Positions 38,916 to 47,809 of a DNA stretch of 64,000 bases are shown piece by piece. Position 1 is the stretch's first letter, and each line of letters opens with the position of its first letter. Below the pieces are notes generated by a model, which saw nothing but the letters and a program-made list of their open reading frames with translations, was not told where the DNA came from and did not search any database. Source of the DNA: Lutibacter oceani (lineage in GTDB: Bacteria > Bacteroidota > Bacteroidia > Flavobacteriales > Flavobacteriaceae); the NCBI RefSeq assembly GCF_003384935.1, contig NZ_QTTQ01000009.1:620001-684000 (forward strand), in the 5' to 3' direction. The position numbers and the translations under genes are program-made.

Positions 38916-41900
38916 TTAATAATTATAAACCTCTAATGAGTCGTTATTTTTAGTTATAAATAGTTTGTTTTTAATATTTTTAATAGCTCTTACCTGACCT
39001 CTAATATTTAATCCTTTTCCAGTTTTATGAGACTTGAAATTAGCATTTCCAATATTTTCTAAATAGGTTCCAAAAGAAGCATCGTATCTTCCAAACTCAG
39101 GCATTACTCCATCTAGATTTCCACCTAAAATAATATCCTGATCCCCATCACTGTCAAAATCAGCAGTTGAAATCGCATAAATTGGTGTAAGTTGTGCGTT
39201 AAATGGCAACTCTTTTACTTCAAAAGTAAAATCACCATTATTTATAAGCACAACAGAACTTAAGATGTTTGCTTCTAAAATTAAGCTGTTATCCAATTGT
39301 TCTTTTGTAAAAATTGAATCTATAGAGGCATTTTTAAAGGACTCGTAATCTGGGTATTTTTTACTTAAATATTTTAATTGATCCACCAAATTATGTCTTA
39401 AAGCATACGGATATTGTTTCCCGTTTTCTGCTGTAAAAGCTAATATTGGATCTAAAAAGCTATTCCCATCATAATCATTAGCAAACAATTTTATAGGCTC
39501 TTTTTCCGAAGCTCTAAATCTACTATTTAACCCATGATTTCCAACAATTAAATCTAAATCACCATCGTTATCTAAGTCACTTTGTTCAATAGTATTCCAC
39601 CAACCTTTTAAATTTGATAGATTATTGCTTTTAGATTTTTTAAATATACCCTTGTTATTTTCAAATACTTCAATTCCCATAAACTCACCAACAACTACCA
39701 AATCTTTAAAATTATCGTTGTTTATGTCAATAAAAATAGCATCTGTAATCATTCCTAAATTTTTAAATTCAGGCGCAAACTCATTCGATTTTTCAGTAAA
39801 GTTTCCTTTACCATCATTTATAAGTAAAAACCCTGATCCAGGATTTCCGTAAGCATTTGGAATAACTCTTTCTCCAACAAATAAATCTAAATCATTATCA
39901 TTATCAATATCTGCAACTGTAACCGTACTACTGCTATGGTAACCTTCTAAAGTTGGTAAAAGTTGTTTAGATATTGTAAAATTACCACTGCCATTGTTTA
40001 TATAAAGTTTGTCCAAATAATTAGGGCTGAATTTAGAAAACTCTACTCCACCACTACATACATACAAATCTAAATCTCCATCTCCATCTGCATCAAAAAA
40101 GGCACTTTCAGCATCTTCTGTTACTTTATTAAGTTCAAAATCACCAATTGTTTGTTTAACAAAATAATTATTTTTTTGAATGAATAATGTTCCTGAAGTA
40201 TTTTTTGAACCTCCAATAAAAATATCTTCTTCACCATCATTGTTCACATCAGCAACAGCCATTTTCGGTCCTTCAGTACTTCTCATAAAAGGTGTTAATC
40301 TTTCTATGTTAAAATCTATATAATTGCTTTCTTTATGAACAAAATTTATAATACCCTTATTTTTAGTAAAAAGTGGTTTTTCATTATTTTTAGCTACTAC
40401 ATTATTTTCATCTAAAACAGCATCTTTTTCATTTAATGTAATGGCTGTATTCACGTCAACATTAACCAATTGTGTGATTTTTCCAGAAGGCCAGGTTACT
40501 GTTAACGTTAAACTGTCTTTATCTTTAAACCCAAAATTAGGCCTGTTATCCATTGATGATTGAAAACCTCTTGCTGGTTGTTGCTCTAGATAATAAACAT
40601 TTTCTTTGTTAGTTAGTTTTAGTTTTGCACCAATGGCATCTTTATTCAATCCTTCACCTTTTAAAATAACTTTTAGATAATTAGTATTGGTATTATCTAA
40701 ATTATTTTTATAAATAAAAGCCTCTGCATTCACATTATTAACTACCAAATCCATATCGCCATCATTATCCAAATCTCCATAGGCCGAGCCGTTTGAAAAA
40801 CTTTCTGTATTTAAGCCATTATTTTGCCTTTCAAATTTTAAACCACCCAAATTAATATAAGCATGATTTTTCACTTTGTTTGATGGAATAATATCTATTA
40901 ATTTTTTATAGTCTAATTCATTATTTTTAAAAATAGCTTCAATAACCTCTTGATTTGCAATGTATTTTAAATAATCTTGATTTGTTAAATCTTTATAAAT
41001 ACCATTGGCAACAAATAAATCTTTTAAACCATCATTATTCATATCAAAAAGTAAGGCTCCCCAACTCCAATCTGAAGCTTCAACACCACTAAATCTACCA
41101 ACTTCACTAAACGTTAAATTGCTGTTGTTTAGTTGCAACATATTTCGGGTAAACTGATGGTAATAATCGTTTTTTAAATTGTATTGGTATTTGTTCCAAT
41201 CTTCAAAAGTGGTGACTGTTTTTAACCTATCGTATTCGCTTGGCAGCATTTCGGTTACAAAAATATCGTTGTATCCATCATTATTAACATCTGCAGCATC
41301 TGCACCCATTGATGCTCCACTTATAGAATTTATTGTGCTTGTTAAACACTCTTTAAAAGTTCCATTTTTTTGATTGATGTATAAATAATCTCTTTCAAAA
41401 AAGTCGTTAGAAACATAAATATCTAGCCAATCATCATCATTCATATCACCCACTGTTACTCCTAATCCAAAACCAATTATACTTCCATAAATACCTGCTT
41501 TTTCACTAACATCAATAAATTTTCCATCTTTATTTTCAAACAATTTATCGCCACCTAAAACATCTCTTTTAGGACGTTCGTTTTTTGTTAAATTAAAGCT
41601 CCCAATAGATTGGTAGGAGTTATTTAAAAGATAAACATCTAAATCACCATCTTTATCATAATCAAAAAAAGATGCATGTGTTGAGAAACCTTTGTCATCT
41701 AAGCCTAATTCTGAAGCCTTTTCTGTGAAAGTTAAATCTCCATTATTTATAAAAAATTCATTTTGTTTATTATCTCCTTGTACATCACCAGAATTACAAA
41801 CATAAATATCTAATAAACCATCCGCATTTATATCAACCATAGAGACTCCTGTTGACCAAGCTTTTGAGCCACCAACACCAGCCTTTTCAGTTATATCTTC

Positions 41901-42197
41901 AAATTTAAAATCCCCTTTATTTAAATAAAGTTTATTTTCATTTAAGTTAGAAGTCAGGTAAATATCTTCAAATCCATCGTTATTTATATCTCCAATAGCT
42001 ACACCTCCACCATTGTAAAAATTCCGATACTTGTAAACATTAAATTCGTTTGTAGAAACCAAATTATTACTAAAATTAATTCCTGTACTGGTAGCAGAAA
42101 GCAATTCAAATTGAGGTGCTGTTTCTTGTATTATTTCTTGTTTTTTACTACAAGAAACTAAAAATGCAAGTAAAAAGATACTATAAATATATTTCAT
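38916..42197 (-). CDS. FG-GAP/VCBS and ASPIC-UnbV repeat lipoprotein, copy 2
   Basis: This 1,093-residue predicted lipoprotein (MKYIYSIFLLAFLVSC, then SKKQ) has the same plan as its two neighbours. An N-terminal FG-GAP propeller (GDINNDGFEDIYLTSNL, SFFDYDKDGDLDVYLLNN) is followed by the ASPIC/UnbV region at about 520-600 (GAKLKLTNKENVYYLEQQPA, VTWPSGKITQL) and a second propeller (VADVNNDGEEDIFIGGSK). Each repeat carries DxNxDGxxD loops that bind calcium. It is closest to copy 1 at 42838-46104. Its stop is 2 bp from the start of copy 3, and the small lipoprotein gene ends 6 bp upstream of it, showing tight co-transcription. The function is unknown; a binding role beside SusC/SusD at the cell surface is inferred. 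Confidence 0.88.
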   Translation of the reverse strand: MKYIYSIFLLAFLVSCSKKQEIIQETAPQFELLSATSTGINFSNNLVSTNEFNVYKYRNFYNGGGVAIGDINNDGFEDIYLTSNLNENKLYLNKGDFKFEDITEKAGVGGSKAWSTGVSMVDINADGLLDIYVCNSGDVQGDNKQNEFFINNGDLTFTEKASELGLDDKGFSTHASFFDYDKDGDLDVYLLNNSYQSIGSFNLTKNERPKRDVLGGDKLFENKDGKFIDVSEKAGIYGSIIGFGLGVTVGDMNDDDWLDIYVSNDFFERDYLYINQKNGTFKECLTSTINSISGASMGADAADVNNDGYNDIFVTEMLPSEYDRLKTVTTFEDWNKYQYNLKNDYYHQFTRNMLQLNNSNLTFSEVGRFSGVEASDWSWGALLFDMNNDGLKDLFVANGIYKDLTNQDYLKYIANQEVIEAIFKNNELDYKKLIDIIPSNKVKNHAYINLGGLKFERQNNGLNTESFSNGSAYGDLDNDGDMDLVVNNVNAEAFIYKNNLDNTNTNYLKVILKGEGLNKDAIGAKLKLTNKENVYYLEQQPARGFQSSMDNRPNFGFKDKDSLTLTVTWPSGKITQLVNVDVNTAITLNEKDAVLDENNVVAKNNEKPLFTKNKGIINFVHKESNYIDFNIERLTPFMRSTEGPKMAVADVNNDGEEDIFIGGSKNTSGTLFIQKNNYFVKQTIGDFELNKVTEDAESAFFDADGDGDLDLYVCSGGVEFSKFSPNYLDKLYINNGSGNFTISKQLLPTLEGYHSSSTVTVADIDNDNDLDLFVGERVIPNAYGNPGSGFLLINDGKGNFTEKSNEFAPEFKNLGMITDAIFIDINNDNFKDLVVVGEFMGIEVFENNKGIFKKSKSNNLSNLKGWWNTIEQSDLDNDGDLDLIVGNHGLNSRFRASEKEPIKLFANDYDGNSFLDPILAFTAENGKQYPYALRHNLVDQLKYLSKKYPDYESFKNASIDSIFTKEQLDNSLILEANILSSVVLINNGDFTFEVKELPFNAQLTPIYAISTADFDSDGDQDIILGGNLDGVMPEFGRYDASFGTYLENIGNANFKSHKTGKGLNIRGQVRAIKNIKNKLFITKNNDSLEVYNY

Positions 42198-42202
42198 GTT
42201 TT

Positions 42203-42778
42203 TTACTTATTAATATTGTTGTACTTATAAGCTAAATCTTCAATTAAAACGGATACATCTCTATCAGATTCTTGTGCTAACTGAATTTGTCTGTTACCGT
42301 CTACTTTTACCAAAATATTATTTTTGACTTTAATAAATGGGTTTCCTGGATACCATTTCATTAAAGTATCTTTAACTTTTGGAAGTAATTTATCGGCCAA
42401 TAAATCATCATTCCAAGGAGCCCAAGCCACAAATGAAAACTTAACATCCATTGCAGTAATTATATTTTCAGGATTAAATTTTGCATAAAACAACATTCTG
42501 ATATCTTCTGTTGAATTTGTTGTATCTTGAGATTTTAGGATTGTTTGAACATAATTATTTGAGGGTCCGTGAGTTGCAATTCCCTCTTCATTAAGCCCCC
42601 AACATATTTTAAAAAAATCGCTTTTGGTTTGTCCAAATTTTAAATTATGAAAAATTGAATCATATTGCTTACCACTTGCCAGTTCTTTTTTAACAAGTTT
42701 TGTATAATCTGACTGACAGGAAAATACGGAAAGAATTAATAAAAAAAGGAATACCTTGTTTAAGCTTATTAATTTCAT
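42203..42778 (-). CDS. Small lipoprotein of unknown function in the FG-GAP block
   Basis: This 191-residue protein has a signal peptide with a lipobox (MKLISLNKVFLFLLILSVFS, then Cys21). I do not recognise the mature part, which is rich in charged and aromatic residues (NLKFGQTKSDFFKICWGLNE, FVAWAPWNDDLLADKLLP, MKWYPGNPFIKVKNNILVKV). The N-terminal KFGQTKSDFFKICW stretch resembles the start of small beta-rich periplasmic proteins, but no family can be named. It stands between two of the three FG-GAP genes with gaps of 59 and 5 bp on the same strand, so it probably belongs to the same surface or periplasmic complex. Confidence 0.75.
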   Translation of the reverse strand: MKLISLNKVFLFLLILSVFSCQSDYTKLVKKELASGKQYDSIFHNLKFGQTKSDFFKICWGLNEEGIATHGPSNNYVQTILKSQDTTNSTEDIRMLFYAKFNPENIITAMDVKFSFVAWAPWNDDLLADKLLPKVKDTLMKWYPGNPFIKVKNNILVKVDGNRQIQLAQESDRDVSVLIEDLAYKYNNINK

Positions 42779-42837
42779 ATATAAATTTATTTTTATGTGT
42801 GTTTAGTGAAATGTTTAAAGTTAATTATTATTAGTAA

Positions 42838-45800
42838 TTATAATTGCTTTTTAATCTCATAAATTTTTAAACTGTCGTTATTAATTGTTGTTAATAAATA
42901 GTGTTTGTTATTAATTAAACTAATATTAAAATCTCTTATTTGCCCTTTTATATTTAAAGGAGTTATTGTATTAAAATTTTGATTTTTATCTCCAAATAAT
43001 AACCATCCTTTAGATGCGTCTTGTCTTCCAAATTGTGGCTTCACTAAATATTGATTTCCACCAAAAAAAACATCTAAATAACCATCATTATTTACGTCAA
43101 TTACTTCAATGGCTTCAACATTTGAATATTGAATTTCATTGGGTAATTTTAGAGATTTAAACGTGTTATTATTATTAATAAATACAGTAGTGTTTAGTAT
43201 ATCAATATCTAAAACAGTTGCTTTTTCTATTTGTTCTTTTGTAAAAATAGTTTGCATTGTTGCCGTTGCATAATCTTTATAAAATAATAGATTTTCTTTT
43301 ACACTTGCCAGTTGCGATACTAGTTCATCTCTATCAACAATTGGGTAATATGTATTATTTATTTTGTGACAAATAATTTGTTCAATAGTTCCATTATTAT
43401 CAAAATCTGAAACATACATTCTTGTACCTTCTTTAAAAAAAGTATTTGTTCCTTTATTTCCAGCAATAAAATCTAAATCTCCATCAGCATCAATATCAAC
43501 AACTTTTAGTGTTTTCCAATAACCTTTTGTTTTAGTTAATCCAAACTCTTCTGTTTTATTTTCTAAAATTCCTTTATTATTTATAAAAACTGAAATAGGC
43601 ATCCATTCTCCAACAACTATCAAATCTTTTACACCATCGTTATTCAAATCTTCCCAAGAAGCGTCTGTTATTAACCCAATATTCTGCAAGGCTTTTTGAT
43701 TTGATATTTCGAATTTATTATCGCCTTTATTTTCCAATAAATAGCCACTTACAGGCAATCCATATGTTTCAACTTTAAAGCGTTCTCCTATAAAAATATC
43801 AGTATCTCCGTCTTGATCAAAATCATAAACCGCAACTGTTGAAGTGCTTATTGGTGAATTAAATTTTAATGCCTCAACATTTATACTGAAGTTTTGCTTT
43901 CCATCATTTATATATAATCTATCATTTAGTGAAAAGTCAAATTTAGAAAATGATTTTCCACCGCTAGTAACGTATAAATCTAAATCACCATCATTATCAC
44001 TATCAAAAAATACTGCATCGGTATCTTCAGACTTTGAGTTTAAATCAAATGGTTGGGTAATTTCTTTGTATGAATTATCTGGTTGAGAAATAAATAATTT
44101 TCCTCCTTGTCCTTTAGCTCCTCCAATATAAAAATCTGGATTTCCATCATTATTTATATCCGCACTAGTTATATTAGGTCCTTCATTATTGTACATTTCC
44201 GGCAACAATTGTTCTCTATTAAAGTCAACCGAATTATTTTCCTTATGTTTAAAATTGAAGAGATTTGTTGATTTATTTAATGGGTTAAGTTTTATTAAGC
44301 CATTATTTATGTTTTTTATGGAGTCATTTTCTGGTTGATTAAACGTGTAGGTTTTATTTGTTGTTAAATTTTTAATCTTTGATTTAAAACCATCTGGCCA
44401 TGTAATTAATAAACTATCTATGTTATTCGTATTGTTTACACCAAATAATAAGTTGCTTGAAATTGAACTTTCAAATCCTCTTGACGGAAAATTTTCTAAT
44501 ATGCTATATTGATTTTGGTTATAAAACAGTTCTGCTTTAGCTCCAATGGCTTGGGTATTTTTAACTGCACCTTTTAATTTTATAGTAATACTTTTATATT
44601 GAGCAGTATCCGTTTTGTTTTCATAAACAAAAGCAGGCATATTTACATTATTTACAACCAAATCTAAATCTCCATCATTATCTAAATCTCCATAAGAACT
44701 TCCATTACTAAAACTTGGTTTTGCCAATCCCCATTTATTTGATTGTTCTACAAACTGAAAATTTCCTAAATTTTTATAGGTTGCATTTGGCACTGGTTGC
44801 GATGGCATAAGGTCTATTAATTTATTCATGACTTGTTTGTCATTTTTAATCATATCCTTAATTTTCTCTTCATTTGCCATATAAACCAAATAATCTCTAT
44901 CTAGCAAATCTTTATAAATACCATTACTAATAAAAACATCTTTTAACCCATCATTATCAGCGTCAAACAATAAGCTAGCCCAACTCCATTCTGAAGCTGC
45001 GACATTTGAAAAACGGCTTACTTCTACAAAGCCATTGTCTCCTATATTTCTATGTAATGCATTTCTAGAAAATTGGTGGTGATACCCATTTTTAACTTCC
45101 ATATCGTACTTATTCCACGATTCAAAAAGTGTTTTTGTACGTTGTCTTTCTAATGTTTTTGGCAACATTTCGGTTACCATAATATCTGTTTTAGAATCGT
45201 TGTTTAAATCAGCTGCATCTGCACCCATTGACCCCATTGAAATAGATCCAAACTGATTTTCTAAATCTTCTTTAAAAGTGCCGTTTTGTTGATTGATATA
45301 TAAATAATCTCTTTCAAAAAAATCGTTTGACACAAAAATATCTGGCCAAGTATCATTATTATAATCGCTTACGGTAATTCCTAAACCAAAACCAATGGCA
45401 CTTGAGTATATATTAGCTTCTTGAGTTATATCAACAAAAAAGTTATTTTCATTTTTCAAAAATTTATTACCTGAAGTAGTAGGTGTATTTCTTTGATCCT
45501 TAATCAAATCGTAGTTTCCAACAGCCCTAATAGAATTGCTTAACAGGTAACAATCTAAATCACCATCTTTATCATAATCAAAAAAATTAGCCTGTACAGC
45601 TAAACCTGTAATATCTAATCCATATTTTCTTGATTGTTCAGAAAAGGTTAAATCTCCATTATTTATAAATAATTCATTATGCCTGTTATTTTTTTTACTT
45701 GGAGGACCAGCTTTACAAACATAAATATCCAATAAACCATCATGGTTAATATCCACAAAAGTAGCTCCTGAGGACCAAACATTGTCACAGGCTACTCCCG

Positions 45801-46104
45801 CATTTTCTGTTATGTCTTCAAACTCCCAATTTCCTTTATTTAAGTATAATTTATTGTTAACTAAATTTCCTGTGAAGTAAATATCCAATAAATTGTCATT
45901 ATTTATATCTCCAATCACAACACCTCCACCATTATAAAAATTTCTGTAGGTATAAGGGTTTAGTTCTTCTGTATATTCCAAATTATTTTCAAAATTGATA
46001 CCTGTAGCTTTATCTTTTAAACTAAACAAACCAGTATCAGAAACTTCAGAATTACAAGATATTAAAATGAAACTCGAGACTAAAATAAACAACAATTTCT
46101 TCAT
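42838..46104 (-). CDS. FG-GAP/VCBS and ASPIC-UnbV repeat lipoprotein, copy 1
   Basis: This 1,088-residue predicted lipoprotein (MKKLLFILVSSFILISC, then NSEVS) is the first of the three paralogues after susD. The ATG at 46104 is used rather than a TTG one codon upstream. It has FG-GAP repeats such as GDINNDNLLDIYFTGNLV and FFDYDKDGDLDCYLLSNS, an ASPIC/UnbV domain at about 520-600 (GAKAELFYNQNQYSILENFP, ITWPDGFKSKI), and a second FG-GAP propeller (ADINNDGNPDFYIGGAKG, VYDFDQDGDTDIFIGERF). It shares with copy 2 the stretch WNKY...HHQFSRNALHRN (YHQFTRNMLQLN in copy 2), so the two probably arose by duplication. It lies 80 bp past the susD stop, beyond a hairpin that may partly reduce readthrough. 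Confidence 0.88.
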   Translation of the reverse strand: MKKLLFILVSSFILISCNSEVSDTGLFSLKDKATGINFENNLEYTEELNPYTYRNFYNGGGVVIGDINNDNLLDIYFTGNLVNNKLYLNKGNWEFEDITENAGVACDNVWSSGATFVDINHDGLLDIYVCKAGPPSKKNNRHNELFINNGDLTFSEQSRKYGLDITGLAVQANFFDYDKDGDLDCYLLSNSIRAVGNYDLIKDQRNTPTTSGNKFLKNENNFFVDITQEANIYSSAIGFGLGITVSDYNNDTWPDIFVSNDFFERDYLYINQQNGTFKEDLENQFGSISMGSMGADAADLNNDSKTDIMVTEMLPKTLERQRTKTLFESWNKYDMEVKNGYHHQFSRNALHRNIGDNGFVEVSRFSNVAASEWSWASLLFDADNDGLKDVFISNGIYKDLLDRDYLVYMANEEKIKDMIKNDKQVMNKLIDLMPSQPVPNATYKNLGNFQFVEQSNKWGLAKPSFSNGSSYGDLDNDGDLDLVVNNVNMPAFVYENKTDTAQYKSITIKLKGAVKNTQAIGAKAELFYNQNQYSILENFPSRGFESSISSNLLFGVNNTNNIDSLLITWPDGFKSKIKNLTTNKTYTFNQPENDSIKNINNGLIKLNPLNKSTNLFNFKHKENNSVDFNREQLLPEMYNNEGPNITSADINNDGNPDFYIGGAKGQGGKLFISQPDNSYKEITQPFDLNSKSEDTDAVFFDSDNDGDLDLYVTSGGKSFSKFDFSLNDRLYINDGKQNFSINVEALKFNSPISTSTVAVYDFDQDGDTDIFIGERFKVETYGLPVSGYLLENKGDNKFEISNQKALQNIGLITDASWEDLNNDGVKDLIVVGEWMPISVFINNKGILENKTEEFGLTKTKGYWKTLKVVDIDADGDLDFIAGNKGTNTFFKEGTRMYVSDFDNNGTIEQIICHKINNTYYPIVDRDELVSQLASVKENLLFYKDYATATMQTIFTKEQIEKATVLDIDILNTTVFINNNNTFKSLKLPNEIQYSNVEAIEVIDVNNDGYLDVFFGGNQYLVKPQFGRQDASKGWLLFGDKNQNFNTITPLNIKGQIRDFNISLINNKHYLLTTINNDSLKIYEIKKQL

Positions 46105-46120
46105 CAAAATATAATAAATT

Positions 46121-46158
46121 AAAAAAGGATACTATTATAAATAAAAGTATCCTTTTTT
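46121..46158 (-). terminator. Hairpin between susD and the FG-GAP genes
   Basis: A 13-bp inverted repeat (46121-46133 with 46146-46158, core GGATACT / AGTATCC, 12-base loop) with a T-rich end lies 26 bp after the susD stop. It may act as a partial terminator, lowering expression of the following FG-GAP genes relative to susCD, or as an mRNA-stabilising 3' structure. Confidence 0.65.
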
Positions 46159-46183
46159 TTTAAAACATCCTTAAATATTTAAA

Positions 46184-47797
46184 TTAATATCCAGTATTTT
46201 GAGTTAATGTACCTCCACTGGCATCAATTTGTTCTTGTGGGATTGGGAATACATTTCTAAATGGTTGTGAAGCTGGTTTTTCCCACCACGAATCGTTAAA
46301 TCTACCAAAACGGATTAAATCTTGACGACGTGTAACCTCCATAAACATTTCTCTACCTCTTTCAGCTAAAAAACTATCCTCATCAACAGAAGACAATGCT
46401 GGTACTCCAGCTCTAGCTCTTATAGTATTTACATCATTTAAGGCCATACTCCAGTTTCCTGAAGCTCTAGCATCTGCTTCTCCACGAATTAAATATAAAT
46501 CTCCTAATCTAATTATTGGATAATCATTATCCATATTATCTCTTTGACCTTGTCTAAAACTAAATTTACCTAAACGTGCACCACCTTTTCTAGATGCATT
46601 TGGTTCAAGCTCATTAATATCAACTGTGTAATCTAAAGCTAAATCCCCTCCAGTTGCAGCATAATCTAATATAACTGAACCTTCATAATCAGCCTGTGGA
46701 CCAACAATAAAGTTAGCTGTTTTACGGCTATCAGAATTATCATAAGAATTGTAAAAATCTTCTAAGGCTGAATATCCATTCCAAGGTTGATTTTGTAAAT
46801 TCCAAGTAAACTGACTAGAATAATGTAGAGTCATTTGCGCAAAGTTCATATTCCCACCAGTAACATTATCATAAGCAATTGACCAAATAATTTCAGGGTT
46901 ATCTTGATTATTAGGTGCAAATACAGCTGCATATCCTGATAATTCATCTGGATCTGAATCCACACTAGGCCTTTTTCCTGGATTTGGAACAGAGTAACTT
47001 GAATCACTTAAAATATAACCACCGTTATCAATTGCATAACCTGCAGCAAGTGAAGCCTCTGTATATCTAGGAGTACCCGTATATACTTCAGCATTTAAAT
47101 ACAATTTAGCTAATAAACCTAAAGCAGCAAATTGATTAATTCTATATTGAGTTTGTGCAGTACCTAATGGGCTTGAAGACAAATCCATTGCAGCAGTTAC
47201 ACTTGTAATACCTAAAGATGCTAACAATTCACTTTCAACAAAGCTAAATACATCAGCTCTTGATGATTGAGGTGCATCTGCACCTGGTGTTGTTACAAGT
47301 TTTACTCTACCATATAAATCTAATAAACGGTAGTAAAAGAACGCTCTTAATGCTCTTACCTGAGCAGTTTGGTTAGCATCTAAACCTGCAGAAGCCAACG
47401 CAGTGTTACAAGCTCCAATAGCAGCATATTGTGCTCCCCAAGTTCCATTAATTGGTCCATTTGCAGGACCATAAGTATGTCTGTGCATATCAATCCAGAT
47501 ACCACCATCATACCAGTCACCACCCTTTTGAGTAACAGCCATTTCATCTGTAGATACAGATTGAATTGACCAGTATCCTCCATGGTTTGCAGAACCTGAT
47601 TCTCTTAATTGGTTATATGCTGAACTAACCGCATCAGCAGGACCTGAACCTCCACCATCAAAGCTTCCAAAATCTGGTTCCTCTCCGTTGAATGAATTGC
47701 CAACTTCACCAACTAAAACTTCATCTAAATCTGTACACGCACTAAAAGCAATTAGTGCACAACACATTAAAAATAATTTATATATATTTTTTTTCAT
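46184..47797 (-). CDS. SusD/RagB-family surface glycan-binding lipoprotein
   Basis: This 537-residue outer-surface lipoprotein (MKKNIYKLFLMCCALIAFSA, then Cys21) forms the lid of the SusC transporter and captures the nutrient. SusD features are clear: tetratricopeptide-like helices in AVSSAYNQLRESGSANHGGY and QVRALRAFFYYRLLDLYGRV, then PIIRLGDLYLIRGEADARAS, VNTIRARAGVPALS, FLAERGREMFMEVTRRQDLI and a C-terminal RNVFPIPQEQIDASG. It is 12 bp downstream of susC, the usual pairing. The ligand is unknown; the LacI boxes shared with sucrose and trehalose genes suggest a small alpha-glucoside or a polymer that yields one. Confidence 0.95.
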   Translation of the reverse strand: MKKNIYKLFLMCCALIAFSACTDLDEVLVGEVGNSFNGEEPDFGSFDGGGSGPADAVSSAYNQLRESGSANHGGYWSIQSVSTDEMAVTQKGGDWYDGGIWIDMHRHTYGPANGPINGTWGAQYAAIGACNTALASAGLDANQTAQVRALRAFFYYRLLDLYGRVKLVTTPGADAPQSSRADVFSFVESELLASLGITSVTAAMDLSSSPLGTAQTQYRINQFAALGLLAKLYLNAEVYTGTPRYTEASLAAGYAIDNGGYILSDSSYSVPNPGKRPSVDSDPDELSGYAAVFAPNNQDNPEIIWSIAYDNVTGGNMNFAQMTLHYSSQFTWNLQNQPWNGYSALEDFYNSYDNSDSRKTANFIVGPQADYEGSVILDYAATGGDLALDYTVDINELEPNASRKGGARLGKFSFRQGQRDNMDNDYPIIRLGDLYLIRGEADARASGNWSMALNDVNTIRARAGVPALSSVDEDSFLAERGREMFMEVTRRQDLIRFGRFNDSWWEKPASQPFRNVFPIPQEQIDASGGTLTQNTGY

Positions 47798-47809
47798 TGT
47801 TTTTTTTAA

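Noticed and set aside
35666-46104. Repeated DNA in the three FG-GAP genes considered as a mobile or recombination repeat
   Set aside because: The similarity follows the DxNxDG protein repeats and paralogy of the genes; no terminal repeats, target duplications or transposase are present.
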